Assembly: GCA_030220185.1 (NCBI GenBank)
Contig: JASPKZ010007795.1
Coordinates: 3,155,001-3,219,000, forward strand
Origin: Diploptera punctata
Lineage: Eukaryota; Arthropoda; Insecta; Blattodea; Blaberidae
Length of the DNA stretch: 64,000 nucleotides
Direction: 5' to 3'
The notes beneath the pieces were generated by a model, which did no database searches, was not told where the DNA came from, and saw nothing but the letters and a program-made list of their open reading frames with translations. The translations under genes were made by a program, and so were the position numbers. Below are positions 11,606 to 22,593 of this stretch, one piece after another (position 1 is the first letter of the stretch; the number at the start of each line of letters is the position of its first letter).

Positions 11606-11693
11606 AAATTTAAACATAATTTTAATTTCCAACACGCTTAGGATAAAATTAAAGTGATCAACAACAAAAAATCATCTCCAACACATCTCGTAT

Positions 11694-11885
11694 AATAAAA
11701 CTAGAGTTATCTACAAAAAAAAACCATCAAAAGCGTGGGGCGCTTTTTGTGGTTTTTATGTTTTCTTTTTAGAGACTTTACTTTTACCAATATCTGTTTA
11801 TTATCAAATATATTTATTGATATAGAACACCCCACGCTTTTGATGGTAACATTATTATTTTTTGTAGATAACTCTAGTTTTATTC
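11694..11885. mobile_element. Hairpin MITE, about 190 bp
   Basis: Terminal inverted repeats: 11694-11740 (aataaaactagagttatcta, then aaccatcaaaagcgtgggg) and 11828-11884 (accccacgcttttgatggt, then gtagataactctagttttat). One arm has a short extra stretch. The element adjoins the Tc1 left end and is flanked by TA-containing sequence, consistent with a Tc1/mariner-type MITE, but family and exact target duplication are unproven. Confidence 0.75.
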
Positions 11886-11887
11886 TA

Positions 11888-13398
11888 CACTGCTCAAAAA
11901 AATTAGGGGATATTGTAGAATAACCTATTAAGACTATGTTTTTTGGAACAGTATTAGATGCAATCACTTTCTATTACTCCAAGATAACGTAAACAAGAGT
12001 TTGAAGTTGTTACGTAACCTCGGTACCACACCAGAGGGCAGTGTCTGTACTGTTGATGCGAAAGGGTGGTGTGGGGGTGAATGTATTGTTGGTGCTTTTA
12101 AATCCAGTCCAGTTTTCAGTTAGTGAATGACTTGCCTTAGGGACAGTAATGCCTCGACAACGTGATTTACCTGAACCAATGGCTTGGAGGGCCATAGGAA
12201 GGATGGAAGCTGGACAGACACAACAAGAGGTGGCACAAGCCATTGGGGTGTCTCAAAGCGTGATTTCCAGACTTTGGAATCGTTTTCAAAGAACAGATAC
12301 TGTTCACAGAAGAGCCGGACAACGTCGACCACGGGCAACAACAGCAAGGGATGACCGTTACCTCTTGTTAACAGCCCGTCGGAATAGACAGCAGAATGCA
12401 ACTCAACTGCGAAATACACTTCAAACAGCAACAGGACGCAGGGTGTCAACTCAAACTGTCCGTAATCGACTGCATGGAAGTGGTCTCTATGCCCGTAGGC
12501 CCATGGTGTGTACCAGGTTAACTCCACAACACTGTAGAGATCGCAGAAACTGGGCGGAGGAACATCGTGGGTGGAGGCATGCCGAATGGAGATCAGTTCT
12601 TTTTTCTGATGAGTCGCGATTCAACTTGGAATGTGATAGTCGGCGTGTATTCATCTGGAGGGAAAAAGGGACACGAAACAATCCAGCTTTTGTACGTGAA
12701 AGATCCCCATATGGTGGCGGTGGATTGATGGTGTGGGCAGGAGTCAGTAGTGGTGGACGTACGGACCTCTACGTCATCCAAGGTGGTACTTTGACTGCGG
12801 TAAGGTATAGAGATGAGATTCTCCGACCTTTTGTCGTGCCTTATGCTGGTGCCATAGGTGATTCTTTTCTTTTTATGGACGATAATGCACGACCCCACAG
12901 AGCTGGCTTGGTGGACGACATGCTGGAAGTGGAGGGTATCGAGCGTATGCAATGGCCAGCTTCCTCCCCGGACTTAAATCCGATTGAGCATGTGTGGGAT
13001 GCATTAGGCAGGCGCATTGCAGGCAGACCAGCACCTCCCACAACTGTTCCAGAGCTGCACATTGCTCTTATGGAAGAGTGGCCACGTATCCCCCAAGAAC
13101 TCATTGCTAACCTCATTGCATCAATGCCACACAGGTGTGAGGCAGTGCTGGCCGTTCGAGGAGACCATACTCCACACTAAAGAAACATTTTCACCCATGT
13201 TAATGTTGCTTTGTTTGTTTGCCATATTCCTAATCAGGATCTCATTGACATCTGGTGTGGTACAGAGGTTACGTAACAACTTCAAACTCTTGTTTACATT
13301 ATTTTTGAGTAATAGAAAGTGATTGCATCCAATACTGTTCCTAAAAACATAGTCTTAATAGGTTATTCTACAATATCCCCTAATTTTTTTGAGCAGTG
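11888..13398 (+). mobile_element. Complete Tc1-like transposon, 1511 bp
   Basis: Terminal inverted repeats of about 148 bp (11888-12035 and 13251-13398) begin cactgctcaaaaaaattagg. They differ at only a few sites and are flanked by TA at 11886-11887 and 13399-13400, the target duplication of the Tc1/mariner superfamily. One uninterrupted transposase gene lies inside (12149-13180). The long, well-matched repeats and the intact gene suggest recent arrival and an autonomous or recently autonomous copy. Confidence 0.96.
12149..13180 (+). CDS. Tc1-family DD34E transposase, intact
   Basis: The 343-residue protein is the usual size for Tc1 transposases, which excise and reinsert their element by cut-and-paste in the nucleus. 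The N-terminal half has two helix-turn-helix regions (about residues 15-50, with QEVAQAIGVSQSVISRLW; and about 85-115, with RRVSTQTVRNRLHGSGLYAR). These are expected to bind the inverted repeats. The catalytic triad is visible: D154 in LFSDESRFNL, D245 in FMDDNARPHR and E280 in PDLNPIEHVW, with 34 residues between the second D and the E. A glycine-rich GGGGLMVWAG box lies between (about 188-197). The start ATG follows the 5' repeat by about 110 bp and no earlier in-frame ATG extends it. No stop or frameshift is present. Whether the mRNA is made is unknown. Confidence 0.96.
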   Translation: MPRQRDLPEPMAWRAIGRMEAGQTQQEVAQAIGVSQSVISRLWNRFQRTDTVHRRAGQRRPRATTARDDRYLLLTARRNRQQNATQLRNTLQTATGRRVSTQTVRNRLHGSGLYARRPMVCTRLTPQHCRDRRNWAEEHRGWRHAEWRSVLFSDESRFNLECDSRRVFIWREKGTRNNPAFVRERSPYGGGGLMVWAGVSSGGRTDLYVIQGGTLTAVRYRDEILRPFVVPYAGAIGDSFLFMDDNARPHRAGLVDDMLEVEGIERMQWPASSPDLNPIEHVWDALGRRIAGRPAPPTTVPELHIALMEEWPRIPQELIANLIASMPHRCEAVLAVRGDHTPH

Positions 13399-13540
13399 TA
13401 TATGTGTTGGAGATGATTTTTTTGTTGACCACTTTAATTTTATCCCAAGCGTGTTGGAAATTAAAATTATTTTTCATTTTTTAGTTCAGTTTTCTAATAA
13501 AGCGTGTTGTTTTAGTTTTTTTAAACTATTATTTATTATG

Positions 13541-14115
13541 TCCTGATTTATAAACTGAAATCCCTTTTCCATTTTCACCTACGGTTTTGAAGTAATCGCC
13601 GATTTATGATTATACTAGCGGCCCGACCGTGAGCATAGTAGCGGGCTTATTGTAGGCCTGTACATAATCTATTGTACTGAGGTTACCTTGTTCATGAAGA
13701 AAGATCATATGACAACACATTATTACTTTATTACCAGAAACGAAACATTTCCAGCCTATTGGGTGGTCTGTTTCAATTTATGAGCCATATAAATGTCATG
13801 GCCGATTGCATGGTATAGCAGATTATATGTTTACACAACTTATTTTATTTACGGTCTCTTAACTTTCCCACTTTTATTGTTGAAGTAGAGTCCAAAATCA
13901 GTAATTTAAAAATATATATTATCTTCTAAGGGATCCAAATTTAACAAAAGTCAGTCGGAACTATTAGGCTCTCGGTTACAGAATTGGTACTTGCTTGAGC
14001 CCAATGTCTAAATAAACAACTTATAGGAAACGTGAACACTCTTTGAATGAACTTGTCTTTTGTATTGATGCTGATGGACTTGTGGAACAATTGAATGGTA
14101 AAATTTGCAATCCAC
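13541..14115. other. Interval without recognised gene
   Basis: Near 13618-13660 a short GC-richer stretch (agcggcccgaccgtgagc) vaguely resembles Helitron-like ends elsewhere in the window, but I cannot support a call. Confidence 0.3.
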
Positions 14116-14119
14116 AAGA

Positions 14120-14943
14120 ATGACGCTTTTTCATTGATGCTTCCATGTTAAGTTTAAGCCATGTTGTTACATAATGGTGATGCTACCCATCTGTGCCTAT
14201 TGCTCATACTGTTCATACGAAAGAAACGTACGAGAATATTAATTCATTTTAAAAACTGTTAACTACACATAATATGCGAGTGGGACAGTCGAGCTAAACA
14301 AAAACATTATGAAGTAAGAGAGTGGCTTCTAAGGGATGATTTGCTACCAGAGGACAAGAGTATTAAACACCAATTATTAGTTAAGAAAGAAAACATATTT
14401 CTGCCACCCCTTCACATTATGCTAGGCTTAATGTTAAGGCTCTAAACAAAAATGGTAAAATTTGTCTGTATTTGAAAGAAATTTTTCCAATAATTAGTGA
14501 AGGTAAATTGAAAGAAGACATTTTTATTGACCCACAAATTCGTGAAGTGATGCAAGACAAGAAGTTTGATGACGCGCTAGAGGACAGTGAGAAAGCTGCA
14601 AGGGTGGGATTCATGACAGTATGTGCTAATTTTCTGGGAAATATAAGGGCCGAAAACTACTAAGAAATTATTGAGGACTTGCTAAAGACATATAAAAACT
14701 TGGGGTGTAATATGTCATTCGAAATACATTTCCTACATTCCCACCTGGACTTCTTTCCTCCCAACCTGGGGGCCGTCAGCGATGAACACTGATAATGTTT
14801 TCATCAAGACATAGGCCTATCTGTTATGGAAAGAAGATACAGAGAGCAATGTCCACCCAGCATGTTAGCTGACTATTATTGGCAGCTAATTAGGGATGTT
14901 CCTGATGTTGTCCATAAGCGGAAATGTTCCAGAAAATCTTTTT
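14120..14943 (+). pseudogene. Broken TE-like gene, arthropod repeat family, function unknown
   Basis: Several plus-strand pieces in different frames read as one decayed protein. They are LLVKKENIFLPPLHIMLGL (about 14375-14430), a 63-residue piece with FPIISEGKLKEDIF and GFMTVCANFLGN (14472-14663), then IEDLLKTYKNLGCNMS and IHFLHSHLDFFPPNLGAVSD (14670-14790), and after a frameshift FHQDI, MERRYREQ and MLADYYWQLIRDVPD, ending at 14943. From memory this pattern (FLHSHLDFFP, then FHQDI and ADYYW) belongs to an uncharacterised protein found many times in arthropod genomes, probably transposon-derived. I cannot name its superfamily. At least one frameshift and one stop make it inactive. Confidence 0.7.
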
Positions 14944-15310
14944 AGAATTTGAATAAAATCAAACTATTTTTTTCTATAGGCCTATTTCTATACTTTTTTT
15001 GCATGATAAATCAGACAATTTGTGACTAAGTCTTCCAGAAAGTTATTTAATCTATACAATTATTTTTAATAATCCTTGCGTTTATAAAAATATCATAAGG
15101 AAATACCAGAGTACCGAAATTAGATGTGTTCGGTATTTTTTATTTGTATGGAAATTATCAATCACGCTTCCTGCAGAAATGGTACGTGATAGAACATATT
15201 GGATTGCAGATCTGAATTCAGCATAGGTTAAATATAGAGCCTATATAGCCTAATCACTTATTTTCATTCGAGTGCAAAAAGAAAAAAAAGTTTGAAATTT
15301 GTTGTCTAGT
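14944..15310. other. Interval without recognised gene
   Basis: AT-rich; nothing recognised. An imperfect inverted repeat around 15106-15142 (taccgaa...ttcggta) is short. Confidence 0.3.
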
Positions 15311-15311
<1 letters not shown>

Positions 15312-15362
<51 letters not shown>

Positions 15363-15690
15363 GCCGTAGCGTAGTGGTTAAGGCACTGAGCTACAAGCCG
15401 GAGGGTCGAGGGTTCAAGTCCCGTTGGGGTCAGGATTTTTAAACTGACCCAAATACTCTGGCGGCACTATGGCCCTGGGGTCGACTCAGCCTCTAACGGA
15501 AATGAGTACCTGACGCTTGTTCTGGGGTAAAGGCGGCAGTCACGCAGGGCTGACAACCCGGCTGACATAAAAGTGCCGATTGTCTAGAAAAAGTGGGAGC
15601 CTTAACCTCCTACTACCCCAAGGGCCTCCGGGTCTGTTGTGGGATCACTTTACTTTACTTTACTTATAATAATAATAATAATATTTTATT
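15312..15690. repeat. (AAT)n array split by a SINE
   Basis: AAT repeats run to 15359 and resume at about 15665-15683. The SINE-A of 15358-15664 sits inside the array. Confidence 0.95.
15358..15664 (+). mobile_element. SINE-A copy, full length, plus strand
   Basis: The head reads acgccgtagcgtagtggtta and the box-B-like word ggttcaagtcccgttgggg. The body has actgacccaaa, ctatggccctggggtcgac, ctctaacggaaatgagtacc and caacccggctgacat. The 3' end is gggatcactttactttactt, so the tail is a (CTTTA)n run. RNA polymerase III promoter boxes are internal, as expected for a tRNA-derived SINE. Confidence 0.95.
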
Positions 15691-16764
15691 GATAGTACTT
15701 GATATACAATTTGATAAAAAATTACAACTGTACTAGCATCTTCCCTGGGGACGATTCTGCAAAATTTCATGAAACATCTATCAGAAAATTGAACTAATAG
15801 GCCTATAACTCCAAGGAAAATAAGAAAAAATAATAACTTATTTTTACGTTTTCGATATAGGCTAAAGGCCTATAAAAGTAGTTTTAATCTTCATAGATAA
15901 AAACAGACAATTTTTAGTTGTGTAGTAATTTGCTGTGTTGTTTTTGTGGAATGTCACTACATCTGCGGAGAAGCGATTCATGACAAAGCTTCTATTCCCC
16001 TGCACGCCTAACACAAGGTCCGAGACCTCTAACTTTATGCCTTCACCTCAATTTACTTCTTAACTTAAGAATGAACTATATCTCTTCAACATAATCCAAA
16101 AAAAGGACATCTGCTCAATCAAATAATTTCAATGCCATTGATTAATTCTATCTGGATTTCACACAAATATGTTTTTTATTTAGCGGAATAAGATTTTGTG
16201 TTTTGATATTAATGTAGGCCTAATATTAAGAATAAAAATAATTAATCTTCTCTTCTCTTCCTCGTAAATAAACAAACAAGTACAAAATCAAGTAATTAAA
16301 GTAAATTTTAATTTTATATTTCTGCTGTTGTCATGAAATTGCGGGCGGCGAATGCGTTTATTCGTTTCCAGGCAATTAAAGCTAAGCAGTTTTATTCTTG
16401 TAATACATAAAACTTTCAAACAAAACATAAAACACAAAAACACAGCTTTAATAAAATAAAGAATACATGTAAATTGAAGCTTATAGTAACAGAGCAAAGT
16501 GTTTCTTAATTTATCTTTTTACCTAGAAAGCTATTGCTCAATTATATAAAAAAGATTAAGTACATCGTGGCCGAATTAAATAAACTGCATAGTTAAATTA
16601 GGCCTACTTCACTTTCCAACGGCAGCGGAACTACAATTAATCCAAGGTACATAAAAGGGCATGGCCTATACGGTGCTCTGTAATCTAAGATTGCTTAATA
16701 TGATTTTGTTTTCTTTTTATATGATGCGGGGTTTTGTCCCATGCGATTCCCCTTTGAACAAGTT
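15691..16764. other. Interval without recognised gene
   Basis: AT-rich. Open frames at 16288-16497 (minus) and 16661-16861 (plus) have no recognisable motif; the latter runs into the Helitron-like element. Confidence 0.35.
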
Positions 16765-17316
16765 TTACTGTATAAATGTAAATCGTAATTATTTTAAAAT
16801 TCCCCGCACTGATTACCCGATGTTGCCCGGGAATCTACTTATCTCGATCTTCTTGGCATAAATGAGCTAAAAGACAAAATTCGTTATTGTGAGTTACCGC
16901 CATGTGCTGCTATGCCTGCACAGGAATCTACGTAGCTACTTGTGTCGATCTTCTGGCATCGATGAAAGACAAAAATGGTTATTGTGAGTTTTCCGTAAGA
17001 GATAAACATATGCTGTCGCAGACTTTTTGTAGAGCTTTTTGAGATATTCAATTCTGTGTACATTAATTTTGTGTATTTGTTATGCTTTAGGCAGCATAAG
17101 CCATTTAAGAGCCCAAAGAGCCACTTTTTTCACGTTTTCCACTACAAACGGCGATTTTTAAGGGTGTAGGAATTGAGTATCACAACTCTCTTATAGCCTA
17201 TGTTCATCCCGGGAATCTCCTGAACATTTTGCAAAAAGCCCATCACAATCGGATTAACGGTATGGCCGCGCATAAAGTGCGAACAAACAAACAAACATTC
17301 ATTTTTATATATTAGA
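16765..17316 (-). mobile_element. Helitron-like element, 3' end missing
   Basis: On the minus strand the element begins TCTAATATATAAAAATG at 17316, with an A just before the TC. It contains gttcatcccgggaatctcct in the plus orientation and ends near the ccccgcactgattaccc block. The terminal hairpin and CTAG found in the sibling at 24580-25214 are missing. No helicase or Rep gene, so non-autonomous. Confidence 0.6.
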
Positions 17317-17688
17317 TTTTTAAATTATAAGGTCATACATAAACTTATAACATTCACAAAATGAATTTTCACTAATTATAGGACAACTAATTAATTTTTA
17401 TAAAAGTTTTAATAAATTATTGTAATGATTTCAACAGTTCTATCTTATGTTTCTCAACATAGAATTACTTAATAGGAACCCGAATTGCGTAAGATCCTGG
17501 GTACATAGGCCTATGCAGTTTGATGTTGGAATAGTCCTACTAGAGATTGCTCATTATGAAAATCAAACCCATATAGCCTAAGTTAAGCCTGGTTGAAATG
17601 CCGAATATGGTGTAGTATGATAGGCCTAAAAGAAAAGTAGACGATCAGTCACTGCAAAAAAAGTAGAAGCCTAAGTACTTACTAAATA
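17317..17688. other. Interval without recognised gene
   Basis: AT-rich sequence; nothing recognised. Confidence 0.3.
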
Positions 17689-17699
17689 TAATAATAATA

Positions 17700-17745
<46 letters not shown>

Positions 17746-17751
17746 GGCCTC

Positions 17752-17792
<41 letters not shown>
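17689..17792. repeat. (AAT)n array
   Basis: Two AAT runs separated by caggcctc near 17744-17751. Confidence 0.95.
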
Positions 17793-17793
<1 letters not shown>

Positions 17794-17802
17794 TTTTTAA
17801 TT

Positions 17803-18029
17803 AGGAATATTCCACAATACAGTGTTCCCCCTTCAACCAAATGTGATTTGTCGCCAGAGGTTCCTGTCTAAACCATCTTCTTCCCTCAAATCTCTAGCTT
17901 CCATACTTCTCCTCATTCCATCTATCCAACGTTCTCTAGGTCTGCCATTTCCACTTCTTCCATTAGCTTTCCAATCAAGGATCTTCTTTGGTATTCTATC
18001 ATCTTCCATTCTTATGAGGTGTTCATACA

Positions 18030-18030
<1 letters not shown>
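17803..18030 (-). pseudogene. LINE-B C-terminal fragment
   Basis: The minus-strand frame (18039 to 17833) has the typical end of this LINE group: HLIRMEDDRIPKKILDW, a basic NGRPRERWIDGM stretch, and ARDLREEDGLDRNLWRQI. It resembles the C-terminus of the LINE-B copy at 61915-62103. Both sides are AAT arrays. Only the 3' tip is present. Confidence 0.8.
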
Positions 18031-18762
<732 letters not shown>

Positions 18763-19738
18763 ATGGGATTAAATTTGAACATGAAAAAAACAAAATATTT
18801 ATCAATTGGTTTACCAGAACAAAATTTAATTTTGGAGACTGGAGAATCAATAAAATCTTGTAGTGAGATCACATATTTAGGAATTAAAATAAATAAAAAT
18901 GGGAGTTATGAAGAGGAAATAAGAAATAATAAAGAAAAATGGAATATTGTGGGATAAAAATGTAAGTAAAGTAAAGTAAAGTATTCCCACTACAGGCCTC
19001 AGGAGGCCCTTGGGGTAGTGGAAGGTTAAGGCCCCACTATTTCTAGACAATCGGCACTTGATGTCAGCCGGGTTGTCAGCCCTGCGTGACGGCCGCCTTT
19101 ACCCCAGAACAAGCGTCTGGTACTCATTTCCGTTAGAGGCTGAGTCGACCTCAGGGCCATAGTGCCGCCAGAAGGTTTGGGTCAGTTTAAACATCATGAC
19201 CCCACCGGGACTTGAACCCTCGACCTTCCGGCTTGTAGCGCAGTGCCTTAACCACTACACTAAGGCGTGCCCCAATAAAAATAAAATGAATATATATCAT
19301 GCAATTGTTAAAAGCATAGGCCTAATTACTTATGGAGCAGAACTTTGGCCATTAACAATAAAAACAAATAAGTACCTTTTGGCAACGGAAATGGATTTTA
19401 TACGAAGGGCCGCAAGAATTTCAAGAAGAGAAAAAAATAGGAACTCAGTTATAAGGGAGAAAATGTAGGCCTAGATTGAAGATACTTTTTTAGATTATAT
19501 TAAAACTCAGGAATTAAAATGGTACGGACATATCCAGCGAATGGAAGAGGATTGACTACCAAAATCTGTTTTGGAATGGAAACCTGAGGGAAGACGAAGC
19601 AGAGGAAGACCTAAAACCTCCTGGAGTCAGGGAATATGTTTATATATGAAGGAGAAACATCTACAACCAGGAGATTCGATGGACCGGCAAAACTGGCTAT
19701 TAGGAATCGGACGATGTCAAAGACATTAATCAACCGAT
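18763..19738 (+). pseudogene. LINE-B reverse-transcriptase end, split by a SINE
   Basis: The first part (18763-18957) encodes MGLNLNMKKTKYLSIG and YLGIKINKNGSYEEEI, the region just after the RT active site. The second (19275-19738) continues with NIYHAIVKSIGLITYGAELW, LATEMDFIRRAARISR and, in other frames, LKWYGHIQRMEED and GRRSRGRPKTSW. A SINE-A in the opposite orientation lies between (18963-19273), with an 8-bp ataaaaat duplication. Joining the halves leaves little or nothing missing. The residues GL in SIGLITYG are encoded by GGCCTA and are absent in the copy at 43810-43992. The 3' end runs into (TCTA)n then (AAT)n. Confidence 0.88.
18963..19273 (-). mobile_element. SINE-A copy inside LINE-B
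   Basis: The minus-strand head is tggggcacgccttagtgtag, the body is conserved and the 3' tail (ctttac)n lies at 18963-18985. The inserted DNA is flanked by ataaaaat on both sides. It belongs to a subgroup with an extra aggcctc next to aggaggccc, shared with the copies at 20781 and 32754. Confidence 0.93.
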
Positions 19739-19762
19739 GATCTATCTATCTATCTATCTATC

Positions 19763-19832
<70 letters not shown>
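19739..19832. repeat. (TCTA)n followed by (AAT)n
   Basis: A short TCTA run (19738-19763) forms the end of the LINE-B copy and is followed by AAT repeats to 19831. Confidence 0.95.
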
Positions 19833-19834
<2 letters not shown>

Positions 19835-20069
19835 GTCTAATTATAATAAAAATTAAAGCTAATAATAATAATGCAGTATTCCATTAGGGCCTATAGGCCT
19901 ATAACCTGAATCCTTTTAAATGGTCTATGGTGGATTTCTGTTCTCATATTTTGATCAAGATCGCGACAATTTTCCTTCTAAGACAAAGTCGAGAAAACCT
20001 ACCCAAGACATGAGTTTATTAAGGAAAACATTTTTCAGTTAGATTAAATAGCCTATTTTGAATTTTTAA

Positions 20070-20675
20070 TCTGTAGACTATACTATATAAAAATGAATGT
20101 CTGTTCATTCGATTGTGATGAAGCTTTTTGCAAAAATTGTCAGGAGTTTCCCTGGTAGGTTTTAGGCTATAAGAGAGTTTTAATACTCAATCCCTTCACT
20201 CTTAAAAATCACCCTTTAGGCCTATAGTGAAAAACATGCTTTTCGGAACCTTATGGACGCTTAAATGACCTACGCTGTCTAAACCTTAAAACATTAATGT
20301 AAGTTTACATAGAATTGAATATCTAAAAAAAAAAATCTACAAAAAAGTCGGCGACAGCACATGTTTATCTTTTACGGATAACTCATAATAACCATTTTTA
20401 TCTTTCAGCTCTTTGAGGCCAAGAAGATCGGGATGACTGGATTCACGGGCAAGCGTAGCAGCGCACGGCGGGTATTCTTTTACGGATAACTTTCATTAAC
20501 CATTTTTGTCTTTCAGCTCATTTATGTCAAGAAGATCGGGATAAGTATATTCTGGGCAACGCCGGGTAATCAGCACGGAGTATCTAAAAATAATTACGAT
20601 AGGCTATAAATTTATAATTATTTTTCTTTTTATTCATTCAAATAAACATAAAAACACATTTAATTTACTTAGATT
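20070..20675 (+). mobile_element. Helitron-like element, plus strand, 3' end decayed
   Basis: Possible start A|TC at 20069-20071, then tactatataaaaatgaatgt. The body matches the elements at 16765 and 24580 in reverse, including tcgggataag and the gcaacgccgggtaatcagca hairpin block (20559-20578). The last part loses the hairpin-CTAG end. No coding region. Confidence 0.6.
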
Positions 20676-20780
20676 ATTTACTTAGATTATTATCAGCAGA
20701 CCTATCTCTGTTTTAATATCAGATTGAAAAATATAGGCATATTGTAAAATAATATTAGATAATAATAGATCAATACATTA

Positions 20781-21055
20781 AGTAAAGTAAAGTAAAGTAA
20801 TCCCACTACAGGCCTCAGGAGGCCCTTGGGGTAGTAGGAGGTTAAGGCTCCCACTATTTCTGGACAATCTGCACTTGATGTCAGCCGGGTTGTCAGCCCT
20901 GCGTGACGGCCGCCTTTACCCCCAGAACAAGCGTCTGGTACTCATTTCCGTTAGAGGCTGAGTCGACCCCAGGGCCATAGTGCCGCCAGAAGGTTTGGGT
21001 CAGTTTAAAAATCCTGACCCACCGGGACTTGAACCCTCGACCTTTCGGCTTGTAG
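20781..21055 (-). mobile_element. SINE-A, 5'-truncated, with 17-bp TSD
   Basis: Flanked by a perfect 17-bp duplication, aatagatcaatacatta, at 20764-20780 and 21056-21072. The 3' end (gtaaagtaaagtaa in plus orientation) is complete. The tRNA-like head is cut off after the box-B region (ttgtag at 21055), so reverse transcription stopped early. A clear LINE-driven insertion. Confidence 0.97.
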
Positions 21056-21182
21056 AATAGATCAATACATTAACATAGGCTAGTGTATGATGAATGGGCC
21101 TAATCAGTAAATAAATACTGACAAGTTATTATAGACTAGACTATAAAAACGTAGATTGGACCTAAGTTCATAAGATAGGCCC

Positions 21183-21235
<53 letters not shown>

Positions 21236-21476
21236 GTCTCAAATTAATTGTTATCAGTTTATTATATTATTATTATTATTATTATTATTATTGTTGTTAT
21301 TATTAACACATTGTCAATTACCTACTACAATACAGACATGACTTGGTTTCAGCATGTGAAAATAATGGAACGGCAATACAAATGCTTCACTATATAGGCC
21401 TACCCCAACGAAAGAGACTACTAGAAGACCTCATACGAGATGGTAGATGACCGTAACAACTCCCTCGTTCTACTAC

Positions 21477-21544
<68 letters not shown>

Positions 21545-21545
21545 C
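21183..21545. repeat. Three (ATT)n arrays
   Basis: ATT runs at about 21183-21234, 21268-21303 and 21478-21544. Between the last two, 21320-21460 resembles a decayed LINE C-terminus (words like cagcatgtgaaaataatgga and agactactagaagacctcat), but this is weak. Confidence 0.9.
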
Positions 21546-21984
21546 ATTCTTTATAAGTTTGTAGGCCTAATATTTGGTACCAGTAGCTAGTAGTAGGCTA
21601 TGTTCTACTGCTATAGGACCTAATATTAGGCCAATAGGAATAATAGGAATTGCAGTAGACCTAATAATAGTAAGTAGTAGTATGTTATTGAAGAAATAGC
21701 ATGTATTTTTATGATTATATTATTAAGTTACTCTATATATAATTATGAAATCATTATTTAATAGAACGCGAAGAATTCAATTCTTTCTAACTTTTCTAAT
21801 TTGTTAGATATGCAAATAAAAATAAATTGTGGTAAGGCTGTACTACAGCCTACCACGTAGGGCTAACTATAGCCTAAAGTAGGCCTATAGCATTTTTTTA
21901 AAAATATCGTAACATGTAGGCTATATTCCTCAATAAATAGGCCTAAATAATAATACATTTTTAAGTAATCAGTAAGTTATAATA

Positions 21985-22006
21985 TATATATATATATATA
22001 TATATA
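21985..22006. repeat. (TA)n microsatellite
   Basis: About eleven TA units. Confidence 0.9.
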
Positions 22007-22027
22007 AACTTATATCCATAGGCTAGT

Positions 22028-22593
22028 GTCCACCGCTGTGGTCTCGAGGTAGCGTGCTGTCTTGTCACGCAGCGGGCCCGGATTCGATCCCCGGTCGGGG
22101 CAGTTTTTCTGGGTGATGTTTTTATCGGGGTTTTTCCTCACCTGTAAGACAAATGTCAGGAAAACTTTAAGGCCCAAACGGTCCCCGAAATCATATGGCC
22201 ATCATCCTTATCATCCTTACCATTATCATTAACATCATCATCCTTCACCGGTGTGGAAAGCAACGGGAAGCTACCACACCTACACAATTCCCTAGTAAAG
22301 CTGCAAGCATAGCATTTTCATGCCATGCTTGCAGTTTTTTTACTAGGGAATTGTAGGTGTGGTAGCTTCCCATTGCTTTCCACACCGGTGAAGGATGATG
22401 ATGATAAGGATGATGATGATGGCCATATGATTTCGGGGACAGTTTGGGCCTTAAAGTTTTCCTGACATTTGTCTTACAGGTGAGGAAAAAACCCGATAAA
22501 GACCTCACCCAGAAAAACTGCCCCGACCGGGGATCGAACCCGGGCCCGCTGCGTGACAAGGCAGAACGCTACCTCGAGACCACAGCGGTGGAC
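22028..22593. mobile_element. Head-out inverted pair of SINE-C, 566-bp palindrome
   Basis: Positions 22028-22310 and 22325-22593 are near-perfect reverse complements with a loop of about 14 bases. Each arm starts at its outer end with a tRNA-like head (ccgctgtggtctcgaggtag, box-B-like ggattcgatcccc on the left and its complement on the right). The inner ends carry ctagtaaagctgcaagcat. A single copy of the head and body is at 56729-56904. This is either two SINEs meeting tail to tail or a foldback derivative. Confidence 0.93.

Larger units (their letters stand above)
11549..13540. mobile_element. Outer foldback element hosting MITE and Tc1
   Basis: The left arm (about 11549-11690) and the right arm (about 13401-13540) are reverse complements over about 140 bp, with words such as aacaacacgctttattagaa and ccaacacgctt. 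Without its inserts the element would be almost a pure palindrome. Two younger elements occupy the middle: a hairpin MITE (11694-11885) and the Tc1 element (11888-13398). No gene of its own is visible. Confidence 0.8.

Noticed and set aside
12010..13116. Several open frames antisense to or overlapping the Tc1 transposase
   Set aside because: Shadows of the real gene at 12149-13180, which has the catalytic triad.
21320..21460. Possible extra LINE C-terminus between ATT arrays
   Set aside because: Only short words resemble the pattern and no frame is kept.
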